DNA of 64,000 nt from an uncultured bacterium (GCA_903828245.1 CAIKLP010000081.1:31189-95188); one strand, 5' to 3'. Counted from the stretch's first letter, positions 36,588 through 46,260 are shown. Notes: generated by a model not told the origin, from the letters alone. Made by a program: numbers and translations.

Positions 36588-38630
36588 ATGAAAAAACCAG
36601 CCAATTACTTATTAGTATCCTTAGGCTTAGTGATGGCCATATCGGCTTGCAAATCAAACCTGGGAGGAGAAAAAATTATAGCCATTGATGTGGCCAATAT
36701 CGATACATCGGTTCGTCCGCAAGACGATTTTTATACTTACGCAAATGGTTTGTGGTTAAAAAACAACCCCATTCCGAGTACCGAAACGCGTTGGGGTGCC
36801 TTTAGTATATTACAAGATCAAACCAATAAAAAATTAAAAGTTTTATTAGATGAGTCGGCTGCAAATACTGCTGCAGCAAAAGGAAGTAACGAACAAAAAG
36901 TGGGCGATTTTTATGCAAGTGGCATGGATTCATTGGCCATCGAAAAAGCAGGATTAAGTCCATTGAAAAATGACTTGACCGCTATTCAAGCTATTCAAAA
37001 CACCAACGATTTATTAAACGAAATTGCCGTCTTACAGAAAAAAGGAGTAAGCGCATTATACAGTTTTTATGTTTACCAAGACATGAAAATTAGTTCGGCT
37101 TATATTCCTTATGCAGATCAAGGTGGATTGAGTTTACCCGATAGAGATTACTATACTCAAACAGATGCGCGTTCGGAAGAAATCAGAAAACAATACCGTA
37201 TTCATTTAGTAAAAATGTTTAGTATGATGGGCGATGACCAAGCAAGCGCAACAGCAAATGCAGCCACTGTTATTCGCCTAGAAACCCAATTGGCAGAGGC
37301 TTCTATGACGCGAGTAGAAATGCGCGACCCATACGCTACTTATAATAAAATGAGCGTAGCAGATGCCAATAAAATTACCAAAAATATTAATTGGAATACC
37401 GTTATTACCAAAGCAGGTTTAACAAATGTAAACGAAATGATTGTGAGCCAACCCAAGTTTTTTACCACGCTAGACAATATGTTGGGCGCAGAAAAAATAG
37501 ATGCTTGGAAAACTTATTTAAGATGGCATTTGGTAAGCGGATATGCCGGAAATTTAAATCAAGCTTTTGTTACAGAAAGTTTTGCATTTAATGGAACAGT
37601 TATGAATGGTGCTAAAGAAATGCGCCCAAGATGGAAGCGAGTATTAGGTGATATTAACGGTGGCATAGGCGAAGCATTAGGCGAAGTTTATGTGAAAAGA
37701 TATTTTCCAGAAGAAGCTAAAAAAAGATGTTTAGAAATGGTAAATAACATGCAAATTGTTTACCGCGAGCGCATCGAAAAATTAGATTGGATGGGCGATT
37801 CGACTAAGCAACAAGCCATCGAAAAATTAGCTGTTTTTATTAAGAAAATTGGTTACCCAGATAAATTCAAAGATTACAGCAAATTAACCATTAGTAGGGC
37901 ATCTTATGTGCAAAACATTATGGCTGCTAACGAATTTGCCTTTGCAGAAATGATCAATAAATATGGTAAGCCAGTAGATAAAACAGAATGGGCAATGACA
38001 CCGCATACCATTAATGCATATTATAATCCAAATATCAACGAGATTGTATTTCCGGCAGGAATTTTACAATTCCCATTCTTTGATCCAAGCGTAGACGATG
38101 CTATTAATTATGGTGGTATAGGTGCCGTAATTGGACACGAAATGACTCATGGTTTCGACGACCAAGGTTGCCAATTTGATAAAGAAGGAAATTTAAAAAA
38201 TTGGTGGACCGAACAAGACAACAATAAGTTTAAAGCAAAAACAAGGATGTTAGTAGATCAATATTCGGCCTATACGGTATTAGATAATGTACATGTAAAT
38301 GGCGAATTAACATTAGGTGAAAACATTGCAGATGTAGGTGGCATCAACATTGCATACGATGCATTTAAAAGAACAGCACAAGGAAAATCATCAGAAAAAA
38401 TTGATGGCTTTACCGCAGACCAAAGATTCTTTTTAAGTTGGGCACAAGTTTGGAGACAAAACATTACCGACGAAAATTTAAACCAAAGAATTGTAACAGA
38501 TCCGCATTCGCCAGGTAAGTATAGAACCAATGGTCCTTTAACTAATATGCCAGAATTTTATGAAGCATTTGGTATTAAACAAGGCGATAAAATGTTTAGA
38601 CCAGCAAGCGATCGCGTAAAGGTTTGGTAA
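36588..38630 (+). CDS. M13-family metallopeptidase lipoprotein (neprilysin/PepO type)
   Basis: A 680-residue protein with a lipoprotein signal (AISACKSN, Cys about 21). M13 features in order: the N-terminal VRPQDDFYTYANGLWLKN; the zinc site VIGHEMTHGFDDQG; the third ligand in LGENIADVGGI; and a C-terminal NMPEFYEAFGIKQGD. It is a zinc endopeptidase on the cell envelope that degrades peptides. The length is normal for the family and it is followed by a clear terminator. Confidence 0.96.
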   Translation: MKKPANYLLVSLGLVMAISACKSNLGGEKIIAIDVANIDTSVRPQDDFYTYANGLWLKNNPIPSTETRWGAFSILQDQTNKKLKVLLDESAANTAAAKGSNEQKVGDFYASGMDSLAIEKAGLSPLKNDLTAIQAIQNTNDLLNEIAVLQKKGVSALYSFYVYQDMKISSAYIPYADQGGLSLPDRDYYTQTDARSEEIRKQYRIHLVKMFSMMGDDQASATANAATVIRLETQLAEASMTRVEMRDPYATYNKMSVADANKITKNINWNTVITKAGLTNVNEMIVSQPKFFTTLDNMLGAEKIDAWKTYLRWHLVSGYAGNLNQAFVTESFAFNGTVMNGAKEMRPRWKRVLGDINGGIGEALGEVYVKRYFPEEAKKRCLEMVNNMQIVYRERIEKLDWMGDSTKQQAIEKLAVFIKKIGYPDKFKDYSKLTISRASYVQNIMAANEFAFAEMINKYGKPVDKTEWAMTPHTINAYYNPNINEIVFPAGILQFPFFDPSVDDAINYGGIGAVIGHEMTHGFDDQGCQFDKEGNLKNWWTEQDNNKFKAKTRMLVDQYSAYTVLDNVHVNGELTLGENIADVGGINIAYDAFKRTAQGKSSEKIDGFTADQRFFLSWAQVWRQNITDENLNQRIVTDPHSPGKYRTNGPLTNMPEFYEAFGIKQGDKMFRPASDRVKVW

Positions 38631-38652
38631 TAAAATAATTTTAAAATTTAAA

Positions 38653-38682
38653 AGCGCGCTAAAATTTAGCGTGCTTTTTTTA
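38653..38682 (+). terminator. Terminator after the M13 peptidase gene
   Basis: AGCGCGCTAAA (38653-38663) pairs with TTTAGCGTGCT (38665-38675) with one mismatch or wobble, followed by a T-run (38675-38681). It starts 22 bp after the stop codon. Confidence 0.75.
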
Positions 38683-38852
38683 TGCAATTATTATTTCGAA
38701 TCAGCTATAATACTATTGCAAAACTGCTAGCAAAGCAAATATGCGTGGCGCTGTAATTCAGTTGTTCGGCACAATGGTAGCAAATGGAATTTTTAATTAC
38801 GCTATAAATTAATAAATTTAATTGCAACACAATTGTGAACTAAGCAATATAA

Positions 38853-39206
38853 ATGAGTTTTAAAAAACGAATAGCAAGATTATTTAGTAGTAAAAATACT
38901 ATAAAAGAAAGCATGCAGTTTTTTAAACTAGGCGATCATGTTTCTTATTAAATAAATGCTCCAGATGCCGTAGGTAATAAAATTAATAAAATAAAATTTT
39001 ATTTTGTAGATGAAACAGGTCTAATGGTGTATCGCGAAAACATTCCTTCTTTATTAAATGTGAGTTTTATAACTTATAATCAACAAACCTGTTTGTTTGC
39101 CTTTGCAGTTTCGGAAAACGATATACTCTTTACTATTGCTATTTCAGTAAATGGCATACCTTATCAATCACATAAATTTTCGGAAGAAATTATTACGCTT
39201 ATTTAA
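38853..39206 (+). pseudogene. Small gene interrupted by an in-frame stop
   Basis: From ATG 38853 the frame reads MSFKKRIARLFSSKN and continues to codon 32, meets TAA at 38949-38951, and then stays open for 84 more codons to TAA at 39204. The second part (KIKFYFVDETGLMVYREN) reads like normal protein. A single nonsense change in a ~117-residue gene is the simplest explanation; a separate ATG at 39024 could still express the C-terminal 60 residues. I do not recognise the family. The final TTAA is shared with the stop of the convergent ppx gene. Confidence 0.5.
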
Positions 39207-40078
39207 TCGGCTAATACCAATTCGTATAAATGATGGATAAGACCGTCTACCAATCCAATCTTGGGCACGTTGATGTCTTCTATGTTTGCCCACTTCATTA
39301 TATTATAATAGATCAACAATGCAGGTACAATTACATCTGCGCGGTCTTTCTTTAATATGTATAAGTCCATACGCTCTTCGATAGATAAAGGCGATAACTC
39401 GTTATAAATTTGTTTAATTTCTTTATAGTTTAATTTCGAATCGTTTCGCTGAATAGATAGAATTTTATTGATATTACCACCAGATCCAATGGCTTCTATA
39501 CCCGGATAATTTTTAGCAATTTCTTTTAAATCTATTTTTAATTTTTGCCAAACATCATCGTTAACCATGTCCGTTAAAATTCTAACCGTACCAATATTGT
39601 ACGATTTTTGGAATTTAACTTTTGAATTATGATAAAGGGTGATTTCGGTACTTCCACCACCCACATCAATGTATAAATAACTGGTACTGTCGTTTAACAA
39701 TTCGGCAATATGGTTTTCGTAAATTATTTCGGCCTCTAATTGACCCGAAATTATTTCGATTTCTATGTCGGTTTCTTGTTTAATTTCGTTGATGATTTCT
39801 TGACCATTGCTTGCATCGCGCATGGCACTGGTAGCGCAAGCCATGTAATGGTCTACATCATAGACTTTCATTAATTGATCAAATGTTTTAACGGTATTGT
39901 TCAGCATTTTCTTTTTCTTAGCGCCAACAATGCCTTTTGTAAAAACATCAAAGCCTAATCTCAAAGGAATTCTTAACAAGTTTAGCTTTTCAAAATGCAC
40001 CTCTGTGCCATTTTTTATCACTTCACAAACTAAAATTCGAGCCGCGTTACTCCCTATATCTATTGCTGCAAGTATCAA
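39203..40078 (-). CDS. ppx: Ppx/GppA-family phosphatase (exopolyphosphatase type)
   Basis: A 291-residue protein of the ASKHA fold. The phosphate motifs are AAIDIGSNAARILV at the N-terminus and YIDVGGGSTEITLY near residue 140. It lacks the C-terminal HD-like domain of long Ppx proteins, as is common in this phylum. It hydrolyses polyphosphate and/or pppGpp. It lies 2 bp downstream of ppk, so the two opposing polyphosphate activities are co-expressed. Confidence 0.92.
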   Translation of the reverse strand: MILAAIDIGSNAARILVCEVIKNGTEVHFEKLNLLRIPLRLGFDVFTKGIVGAKKKKMLNNTVKTFDQLMKVYDVDHYMACATSAMRDASNGQEIINEIKQETDIEIEIISGQLEAEIIYENHIAELLNDSTSYLYIDVGGGSTEITLYHNSKVKFQKSYNIGTVRILTDMVNDDVWQKLKIDLKEIAKNYPGIEAIGSGGNINKILSIQRNDSKLNYKEIKQIYNELSPLSIEERMDLYILKKDRADVIVPALLIYYNIMKWANIEDINVPKIGLVDGLIHHLYELVLAD

Positions 40079-40080
40079 TG

Positions 40081-42135
40081 TTAATATTTTTTATTGATTA
40101 AAAACTGATAAGTTTCTTCTTGAGACCTTACCGTTTTTCTACCCACTAAAGGTACATGTTTATTTAATAACTCTGCATCTAAAATGCGGGCCTTTTGATT
40201 ATCTTTTAATTGAATATTGATAATGTCAATAAGCTCTTGCTTTAATTTTTTATCATAAATTGGTGTAGCCACTTCAATTCTATGATCTAAATTTCTAACC
40301 ATCCAATCGGCACTCGAAAGAAATACCTTTTCGTTTCCGTTATTTTGAAAAATCATCACCCTAGCATGCTCTAAATATTGGTCCACAATACTAATGGCAT
40401 TGAGCTGCGCGTTTGCTTTTTTAAGGGTAAAAATACCTCTGATAATTAAATGCACTTCTACGCCTTGCTTGCTTGCTTTATAAAGGTTTTCTAATAAAGT
40501 TAAATCACTCAAAGAATTTAACTTAATGATAATTTTTGCTGGCTTTCCTTTTTTTGCAAACTTAATTTCATTTTCAATTAATTCTATAAGCGAAGCGCGC
40601 ATGTTAATAGGAGAAACCAGTAAGCGTTTCATTTTCGCAATTGGCTTATCGCCCATTTGCCAATGGAGCAAGTAGTCAAAAATTTTGCTCACTTCATTCA
40701 TCAATAAACGGTTCGAAGTTAACAAACAATGATCGGCATAAATCTTAGCTGTTTTTTCGTTCAAATTACCCGTACTAATAAAACCATATTTAATGGTTTT
40801 ATTATTTACTTTTTTCTGAATGATACAAACTTTTGCATGCACTTTTTTATTTGGCACACCCACTAAAACCACTACGCCTTCTTCTTCCATAATCGCCTTC
40901 CACTTTAAGTTTGCTTCTTCGTCGAACCTGGCTTTTAATTCTAAAAATACAATTACTTGTTTACCATTGCGGGCCGCATTAATTAAGGCATTGATCACTT
41001 TAGAATTAGCAGCTAAGCGGTAAGCGGTTATTTTAATGCTATACACATCATCGTCCATGGCCGCTTCGCGCAGCATATCAATAACTGGGTCGTACGAATG
41101 ATAAGGAAAATGCAACAATACATCTTGCTTTAAAATCATATCGGCCACCTGCACTCTTTTTTTAATGAGCGGATGCTGAAAAGGCTTTGGCCGAGCAACC
41201 GTTTGTGGAATTACATTTGGGAAATCCATAAAATGTCTAAAATTATGGATATGCCCACCCGGTATGATGCTACTTCTGCGCGTAAGTTTTAATTTTCTAA
41301 TTAAAAAATCGAGCAGTTCGGCATTCATGCCTTTTTCGTAAACGAATCTTACGGGCTTGCCTTTTCTTCTATTTTTTATTCCTTTCGAAATTTTTTCAAT
41401 AAAATTAATACCCACCTCTTGGTCCAAATCTAATTCGGCATCTTTGGTAATTTTAAATACATGCGCTTCGAATTGATTGAATTTAAAATGCGAAAAGATG
41501 ATAGGCAAATTAAATTCAATTAAATCTTCTAATAAAATAATATTAGTGAAGCCCGGCTTAGAAGGCAATATTACAAAGCGTCCTACCGATTTGCTCGGAA
41601 TTTCTATTAAGGAAAACTTTTGTTGATAAGCACTGTTACGATTTTTCATCGCAATGGCTAAGTATAAACTTTTGTCTCTAAGATAAGGTAGCTCTGGTAA
41701 GTTCTCAATCATTAAAGGAATGATATAAGGTCTGACTACATCTTCGAAATATTGTTTAACAAATTCTTTTTGTTCGGCATTTAATTTTTTATCATTAATT
41801 AAAATGATTTTATTTTGAACAAGCTCTTTGTTTATTTTAGTCCAAATTCTACTAAACTCACCTTGTTGTTTAAGTACAATTCTTTGAATCTCGTCCAATA
41901 CAATTTGTGGATCATCTATGTAGTCGAGGTTTAATAAGTTTTTCTTATCGGTAAACTCGACCATTCTTTTAAGGGTGGCTACGCGTACCCTAAAAAACTC
42001 ATCTAAATTGTTGGAAAAAATCCCTAGAAAACGAATGCGATCTGCAAGTGCTGTTTTGGGATCGTCTGCCTCTTGCAAAACCCTGGCATTAAAACTCAAC
42101 CAGCTAATGTCTCTTGCAATAAATTTAGGTTTCAT
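40081..42135 (-). CDS. ppk1: Polyphosphate kinase 1
   Basis: A 684-residue protein, normal for Ppk1. The N-terminal domain starts ARDISWLSFNARVLQEA, the head domain includes LFSNNLDEFFRVR-like text, and the catalytic PLD-like halves show VPNKKVHAKVCIIQKK (phospho-accepting His region), FISTGNLNEKTAKIYADHCL and SSADWMVRNLDHRIEVATPI. It polymerises the gamma-phosphate of ATP into polyphosphate at the membrane. A good promoter lies just upstream. Confidence 0.97.
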   Translation of the reverse strand: MKPKFIARDISWLSFNARVLQEADDPKTALADRIRFLGIFSNNLDEFFRVRVATLKRMVEFTDKKNLLNLDYIDDPQIVLDEIQRIVLKQQGEFSRIWTKINKELVQNKIILINDKKLNAEQKEFVKQYFEDVVRPYIIPLMIENLPELPYLRDKSLYLAIAMKNRNSAYQQKFSLIEIPSKSVGRFVILPSKPGFTNIILLEDLIEFNLPIIFSHFKFNQFEAHVFKITKDAELDLDQEVGINFIEKISKGIKNRRKGKPVRFVYEKGMNAELLDFLIRKLKLTRRSSIIPGGHIHNFRHFMDFPNVIPQTVARPKPFQHPLIKKRVQVADMILKQDVLLHFPYHSYDPVIDMLREAAMDDDVYSIKITAYRLAANSKVINALINAARNGKQVIVFLELKARFDEEANLKWKAIMEEEGVVVLVGVPNKKVHAKVCIIQKKVNNKTIKYGFISTGNLNEKTAKIYADHCLLTSNRLLMNEVSKIFDYLLHWQMGDKPIAKMKRLLVSPINMRASLIELIENEIKFAKKGKPAKIIIKLNSLSDLTLLENLYKASKQGVEVHLIIRGIFTLKKANAQLNAISIVDQYLEHARVMIFQNNGNEKVFLSSADWMVRNLDHRIEVATPIYDKKLKQELIDIINIQLKDNQKARILDAELLNKHVPLVGRKTVRSQEETYQFLINKKY

Positions 42136-42152
42136 GATTTTTAAAATTTTAA

Positions 42153-42184
42153 CAAAAATACGCCATTTAAATGTCTAAGGGCAA
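42153..42184 (-). promoter_or_regulatory. Promoter of the ppk-ppx operon
   Basis: On the minus strand TTG (42184-42182) and TATTTTTG (42160-42153) are 21 nt apart, an exact TTG...TAnnTTTG match. Transcription would start near 42147, leaving a very short leader before the ATG at 42135. Confidence 0.65.
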
Positions 42185-42274
42185 AATAGAAATAAACATA
42201 ACATTGTGCTAACAATAAATGCTTAAAAAATTAACAATGAAAATGCAAGCCCGCCTTTTAAGCAGAAACAAACA

Positions 42275-42290
42275 TATTTTTGTATTTTTG
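42275..42290 (+). promoter_or_regulatory. Two tandem -7 boxes before tRNA-Arg
   Basis: TATTTTTG occurs twice in direct succession (42275-42282 and 42283-42290), ending 7 bp before the tRNA. Either could serve as the TAnnTTTG box; the second is so close that transcription would start at about the tRNA 5' end. No clear TTG element was seen upstream. Confidence 0.5.
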
Positions 42291-42297
42291 TAGCCTT

Positions 42298-42369
42298 GGC
42301 GCCGTAGTTCAACGGATAGAATAGATGTTTCCTAAACATTTGATACCAGTTCGATTCTGGTCGGAGCCA
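42298..42369 (+). tRNA. tRNA-Arg, anticodon CCU
   Basis: A 72-nt cloverleaf can be drawn: acceptor GGCGCCG/CGGAGCC, D stem GTTC/GAAT, anticodon stem GATGT/ACATT with loop TTCCTAA (anticodon CCT), variable TGAT, T stem ACCAG/CTGGT with loop TTCGATT, discriminator A at 42369. No CCA is encoded. The acceptor has one G-A mismatch at pair 4-69. The 3' part of this gene is repeated at 44229, 47194 and 56011, marking it as the anchor of the accessory array downstream. Confidence 0.92.
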
Positions 42370-42510
42370 CTTCTTTAAAAATCAATTACTTACCTTTTAT
42401 TTTCTTGGAGTTTTTGTTGGAGTATTGCAGTCAACATTGCAGTAGTTTGCAGTGGATTGTGTTTTGGTCGGGAACTTGGGTGTATTTGGAGGTAGGTGGC
42501 AGATGTGGAT
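42320..42510 (+). repeat. Array repeat unit, copy 1 (overlaps intact tRNA)
   Basis: The unit runs from AATAGATGTTTCCTAA in the tRNA to GGTGGCAGATGTGG. Internal landmarks are TTTAAAAATCAATTACTTAC, TTTTATTTTCTTGGA, the CATTGCAGT region and CTTGGGTGTATTTGGAGG. It is the best-preserved copy and gives the reference for the others. The 287-bp gap before the next gene contains this unit and AT-rich sequence. Confidence 0.85.
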
Positions 42511-42656
42511 AGTATGTGAGATTTGAAATGTTTTGGGTTTATTGTAAATTGAATCTTGTAAAAGTGGAAACTTGACATGCAATACTCAAGGATAAGCCAG
42601 ACTATTTAAAATTTCATATCAATTATATGTTTCTTAACTTTTAAATTAAAAAGTAA

Positions 42657-43751
42657 ATGAATTATAGGATATTAATTACCATATTTTCTTTTTACATCTT
42701 CTTTAGTTGTAATTCTTCCAAAAAGAATGAAATTTCAATATTGAAAACTAAGAGCTTTGTCACAGATTTCAATAGTTTATATTACACTCAAGTAGTCAAA
42801 CAAAATAATGGTTTGAGTAAAATATACTATTTAGATATAATTCATAATAAAATATATAGTTATAAATCTACGGACTTTAAAATTGTTGATTCTATTAATT
42901 TATCCAATTATAAACAATTATATAATGTTAAAGGATTAGTTGGAAGATTCTATGTTGTTGATTCAAATAATTTTTATTTATTAAGTAGTAATTTAAAGCA
43001 GGTATACCATATTAGGGAAGGTGTTTTAAATGTTATTGATTTCCCAAACAAGATAAAAGAAACGCTATTTATTGGAAGTAAATGGTTTCATGTTATAGAT
43101 AATAAGTTATATCTTAATGGATACATTAATACACTTTCTAATTCTAATAAACTCAACAAACAAGAATTAATTGCAACTTTAAATAGCAAAGATGAAATAA
43201 TTGAACTCTATAATAGTACTCCGAGTTTCCCAGATATTTATTTAGATGGTAATAATTATAATGATTTAAGTACTAATTATATTTCAAAATGTGTTAATGG
43301 TAGAAATGAATCTATATATTCATTTCCAATAGAACACAATTTATTTATTTACGAAAACAATAGGTTTGTTAAAAAAACGGATGCCAAATCTAAATTTTTG
43401 AATGAATTTATCACTACTCCCGACAATCTTCTATTAGACATACAACATACTATGAAATTATATATTACAGCTCCTTATTATAGAGAAGTAATTTACGATA
43501 GGTATAGGAATCTATATTATAGAGTTGCTGATATAGAAAATGACAAAATTAAAGATAATGGAAAACAGCAATTGTTTAGTGATAAAAATTGGGGGTTAAT
43601 TATACTGAATGATAAATTTAATATAATTAATGAAATTCAGTTCAGTAATAAAACTAATTTAGCAGGTATATTACCTGTAAAAGAAGGGTTATTAATTATT
43701 AATAGTACAAGAAAAGATAAACTAGTATTAGATTTATATGAGGTTAAATAA
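42657..43751 (+). CDS. Lipoprotein, possible beta-propeller, cassette 1
   Basis: A 364-residue protein with a lipoprotein signal (FFSCNSSKKN, Cys about 18). The body has repeated strand-turn segments with Asp/Asn such as YYLDIIHNKIYSYKSTDFKI and NFYLLSSNLKQVYHI, resembling the 6-bladed beta-propeller lipoproteins of Bacteroidota. The assignment is tentative. The gene is notably AT-rich, with many AUA and AAU codons, unlike the ppk region. The next gene overlaps it by 14 bp, so the two are coupled. Confidence 0.72.
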   Translation: MNYRILITIFSFYIFFSCNSSKKNEISILKTKSFVTDFNSLYYTQVVKQNNGLSKIYYLDIIHNKIYSYKSTDFKIVDSINLSNYKQLYNVKGLVGRFYVVDSNNFYLLSSNLKQVYHIREGVLNVIDFPNKIKETLFIGSKWFHVIDNKLYLNGYINTLSNSNKLNKQELIATLNSKDEIIELYNSTPSFPDIYLDGNNYNDLSTNYISKCVNGRNESIYSFPIEHNLFIYENNRFVKKTDAKSKFLNEFITTPDNLLLDIQHTMKLYITAPYYREVIYDRYRNLYYRVADIENDKIKDNGKQQLFSDKNWGLIILNDKFNIINEIQFSNKTNLAGILPVKEGLLIINSTRKDKLVLDLYEVK

Positions 43752-44208
43752 AATCATTTTTTTTGGTACATTTCTTATGTATATTTTAGGGTGTACTAAT
43801 AAAAGTAATAAAAAAAGTATTATTAAGAACAATCAATTAACTGATTCAGTATACAATGATAATCTAAATGCGAATGAGTATTTAAAGAAATTAAGCGTAA
43901 TTTATCAATATTCAGATACTATAATCATCTTACCTACTATTGGATGTGGTGGTTGTTATGAAAATACTCTTAAATGGTTAAGTGTTTCTAAGAATAGGTC
44001 TAAAAATTATACCGTAATTATAGATAGTAATCAGCCCAATAATTTTGTCAAATATCCCTTTTACAATAATATTATTTTTGATAAAAAAAATCTTATGAGT
44101 AATTATAGATTTGGTATCGGATACCCTCATATGTTGATTGTTAATTCATCTAGTATCTCTATAATTCCATATAGCATTTATGATTCTAATGTATTTGATT
44201 TAAAGTAG
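43738..44208 (+). CDS. Small lipoprotein with Cys-Gly-Gly-Cys motif, cassette 1
   Basis: A 156-residue protein with a lipoprotein signal (MYILGCTNKS). Residues ~55-95 have a beta strand followed by PTIGCGGCYENTLKWL, a CxxC placed at the start of a helix as in thioredoxin-like folds, and GIGYPHMLIVN could supply the cis-proline segment. A peroxiredoxin- or thioredoxin-like redox lipoprotein is therefore possible. It overlaps the propeller-like lipoprotein gene by 14 bp, so a joint function is likely. It is AT-rich like its partner. Confidence 0.65.
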   Translation: MRLNKIIFFGTFLMYILGCTNKSNKKSIIKNNQLTDSVYNDNLNANEYLKKLSVIYQYSDTIIILPTIGCGGCYENTLKWLSVSKNRSKNYTVIIDSNQPNNFVKYPFYNNIIFDKKNLMSNYRFGIGYPHMLIVNSSSISIIPYSIYDSNVFDLK

Positions 44209-44228
44209 TTATAGAGAGACTAATTTGC

Positions 44229-44421
44229 AATAGATGTTTCCTAAAGATTTGATACCAGTTCGATTCTGGTCGGAGCCAATCTTTAAAAATCAATTATTTA
44301 CCTTTTATTTTCTTGAACTTTTTCTTGGGGTATTGTAGTAAACCTTGCAACACATTCCAATTGATTGTATTTTTTTTTGCGACAACTTGGGACTATTTGG
44401 AGCTAGGTGGCAGATGTGGGA
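44229..44421 (+). repeat. Array repeat unit, copy 2, with tRNA 3' fragment
   Basis: It starts AATAGATGTTTCCTAA and contains 50 nt of the tRNA 3' part through the discriminator A (44229-44278) with one changed anticodon-stem base, then the same downstream landmarks, ending GGTGGCAGATGTGGGA. The first half of the tRNA is absent, so this copy cannot make a tRNA. Confidence 0.85.
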
Positions 44422-44493
44422 TGTAGTTTATGGGTGAATTTTTGTAGATTGGAATTATAACTTAATAAAGTATTTAACTTTAATATCAAGAAA

Positions 44494-45861
44494 ATGGGAC
44501 TATTTGACTTTTTAAAGAAGCAGGAGCTTGAAGCAATAAAACAACTCAACTCACAATTAGAAAGGTATAAACTTATATCTGATATTGAATTAGAGGCAGA
44601 ACGACTCAAAAAGGATTTAGAACAAACAGTAAGTTCAAAAATCATTGAAATAAAAAATGTTGAAACTGAATTTAATAGTTTAAACTCAAATTATCAGACT
44701 GCCTTAGAAACGTATAAAAATCTCCGTAAAGAAGTAAGCGTTTTTGAAAGTAAATTAGATTTGATAGAATTTGGCATTTATGAACCTGTTTATGATTTTG
44801 AAAGGTCAGACGACTATCGAGCAGAACAAAACAAAATCATTCAACTTCAAAAGCAAATGATAAGTTCTGAAAGAGCTGCTATTTGCAGAACGAATTGGAC
44901 AATAAACGGCAATGAAGCAAAAGGCAAAGCAAACACAAAGCGTTATATCAAATTAACTTTACGGGCATTTAATGGTGAATGCGAGTCACTAATCGCTAAA
45001 GTAAAGTGGAACAACGTAAATCAAATGAAAGAACGAATTAAAAAATCATTTGAAAGTATAAATAAAATCGGAGAAAGTCAGACTGTAACTATTCAAAAAG
45101 AATATCTTGAATTGAAAATCAAAGAACTTACTCTTGAATATGAATACCAATCAAAAAGACAAAAAGAGAAGGAAGAAATGAGGGCTATTCAAGATGAGAT
45201 TAGAGAAGAAGAAAAGGCTAAAAGAGAATTTGAACAAGCTCAAAAAGAAGCAGAGAAGGAAGAATTGACATACCAAAAAGCATTAGAAAAGGCTAGAAAA
45301 GAGTACGAAGAATCAACAGGTGAAAAGCACGAAAAACTGCTAGCTCAAATTAAAAAATTAGAAATAGAATTAAAGGAAGCACAAGAGAAAAAAGAAAGAG
45401 CATTGTCAATGGCTCAACAAACAAAAAGAGGCCACGTTTATGTAATATCTAATATAGGTTCATTCGGAGAAAACGTCTATAAAATTGGTATGACAAGAAG
45501 ATTAGAGCCAATTGATAGGGTTAAAGAATTAGGCGACGCTTCAGTTCCGTTTCAGTTTGACATTCACGCTATGATATATTCTGATGAGGCTCGAACATTA
45601 GAAAGCGAACTTCATAAAGCGTTTGTTAACAAAAAAGTAAATATGCTAAATTATCGTAAGGAGTTTTTTAATGTAACAATTGACGAAATAGAAAATAAAA
45701 TAAAAGAAATCGGACTTGACGCAGAGTTTTCAAGACTACCCGAAGCAATGGAATATAGAGAAACTAAAGCAATATTAGAAAAACTCAATACACAAGTAAC
45801 ACCAAAAACTATTGATGAAATTATTGCAGAAGAATTTCCTAATAGTCTAAAATCAATCTAA
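44494..45861 (+). CDS. DUF4041 / T5orf172 (GIY-YIG-like) protein, cassette 2
   Basis: A 455-residue protein. Residues 1-60 are an amphipathic lead-in, ~60-200 match DUF4041 (FGIYEPVYDFERSDDYR, then AICRTNWTINGNEAKGKA), ~200-310 are a long charged coiled coil (KEEMRAIQDEIREEEKAKRE), and ~312-400 are a T5orf172/MUG113 domain with GHVYVISNIGSFGENVYKIG and ARTLESELHKAF, a GIY-YIG-related fold. Such proteins occur on phages and mobile elements; a nuclease or defence role is plausible but unproven. It is the first gene of its cassette, starting 72 bp after the repeat unit. Confidence 0.85.
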   Translation: MGLFDFLKKQELEAIKQLNSQLERYKLISDIELEAERLKKDLEQTVSSKIIEIKNVETEFNSLNSNYQTALETYKNLRKEVSVFESKLDLIEFGIYEPVYDFERSDDYRAEQNKIIQLQKQMISSERAAICRTNWTINGNEAKGKANTKRYIKLTLRAFNGECESLIAKVKWNNVNQMKERIKKSFESINKIGESQTVTIQKEYLELKIKELTLEYEYQSKRQKEKEEMRAIQDEIREEEKAKREFEQAQKEAEKEELTYQKALEKARKEYEESTGEKHEKLLAQIKKLEIELKEAQEKKERALSMAQQTKRGHVYVISNIGSFGENVYKIGMTRRLEPIDRVKELGDASVPFQFDIHAMIYSDEARTLESELHKAFVNKKVNMLNYRKEFFNVTIDEIENKIKEIGLDAEFSRLPEAMEYRETKAILEKLNTQVTPKTIDEIIAEEFPNSLKSI

Positions 45862-45879
45862 AATCAAAAAACAATTTAT

Positions 45880-46260
45880 ATGGGATTATTTTCAGCATTA
45901 CTTGGAAACGCAGGTGCAGTAAGCCAAGACGAATTAGCAACAAAGTTTGGTCAACTTCTTACTGACGGAGAAGAAATAGAATTAGGCTTCAAACTTATAC
46001 GAGATACTTTTATTTTTACAAATAAGAGGTTAATATTAGTTGATGTTCAAGGGCTCACTGGCAGTAAAACTGAATACAAATCTATAACATACAGTAGCAT
46101 TTCAAGGTTTAGTATTGAGACAGCTGGCACATTTGATTTGGATGCTGAATTGAAGATATGGATATCTAGTGAAATACATCCTAGTATAAAAAAACAATTT
46201 AATAAATCAGTAAATGTATATGATGTTCAAAGAGTATTAGCACATCACGTTTTAAAATAA
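45880..46260 (+). CDS. Bacterial PH-domain protein, cassette 2
   Basis: A 126-residue protein of the bacterial PH-domain type: IELGFKLIRDTFIFTNKRLI followed by LVDVQGLTGSKTEYKSITYS and strand repeats to LKIWIS. It starts MGLFSALLGN. These domains are often found on mobile elements and may bind lipids or proteins. It lies 18 bp after the DUF4041 gene and 7 bp before a zinc-ribbon gene, forming one operon. Confidence 0.82.
   Translation: MGLFSALLGNAGAVSQDELATKFGQLLTDGEEIELGFKLIRDTFIFTNKRLILVDVQGLTGSKTEYKSITYSSISRFSIETAGTFDLDAELKIWISSEIHPSIKKQFNKSVNVYDVQRVLAHHVLK

Noticed and set aside
42390..42582. Minus-strand open frames of about 60 codons in the first repeat unit
   Set aside because: They lie wholly in the non-coding repeat, have no ribosome-binding context and are not kept open in the other copies.
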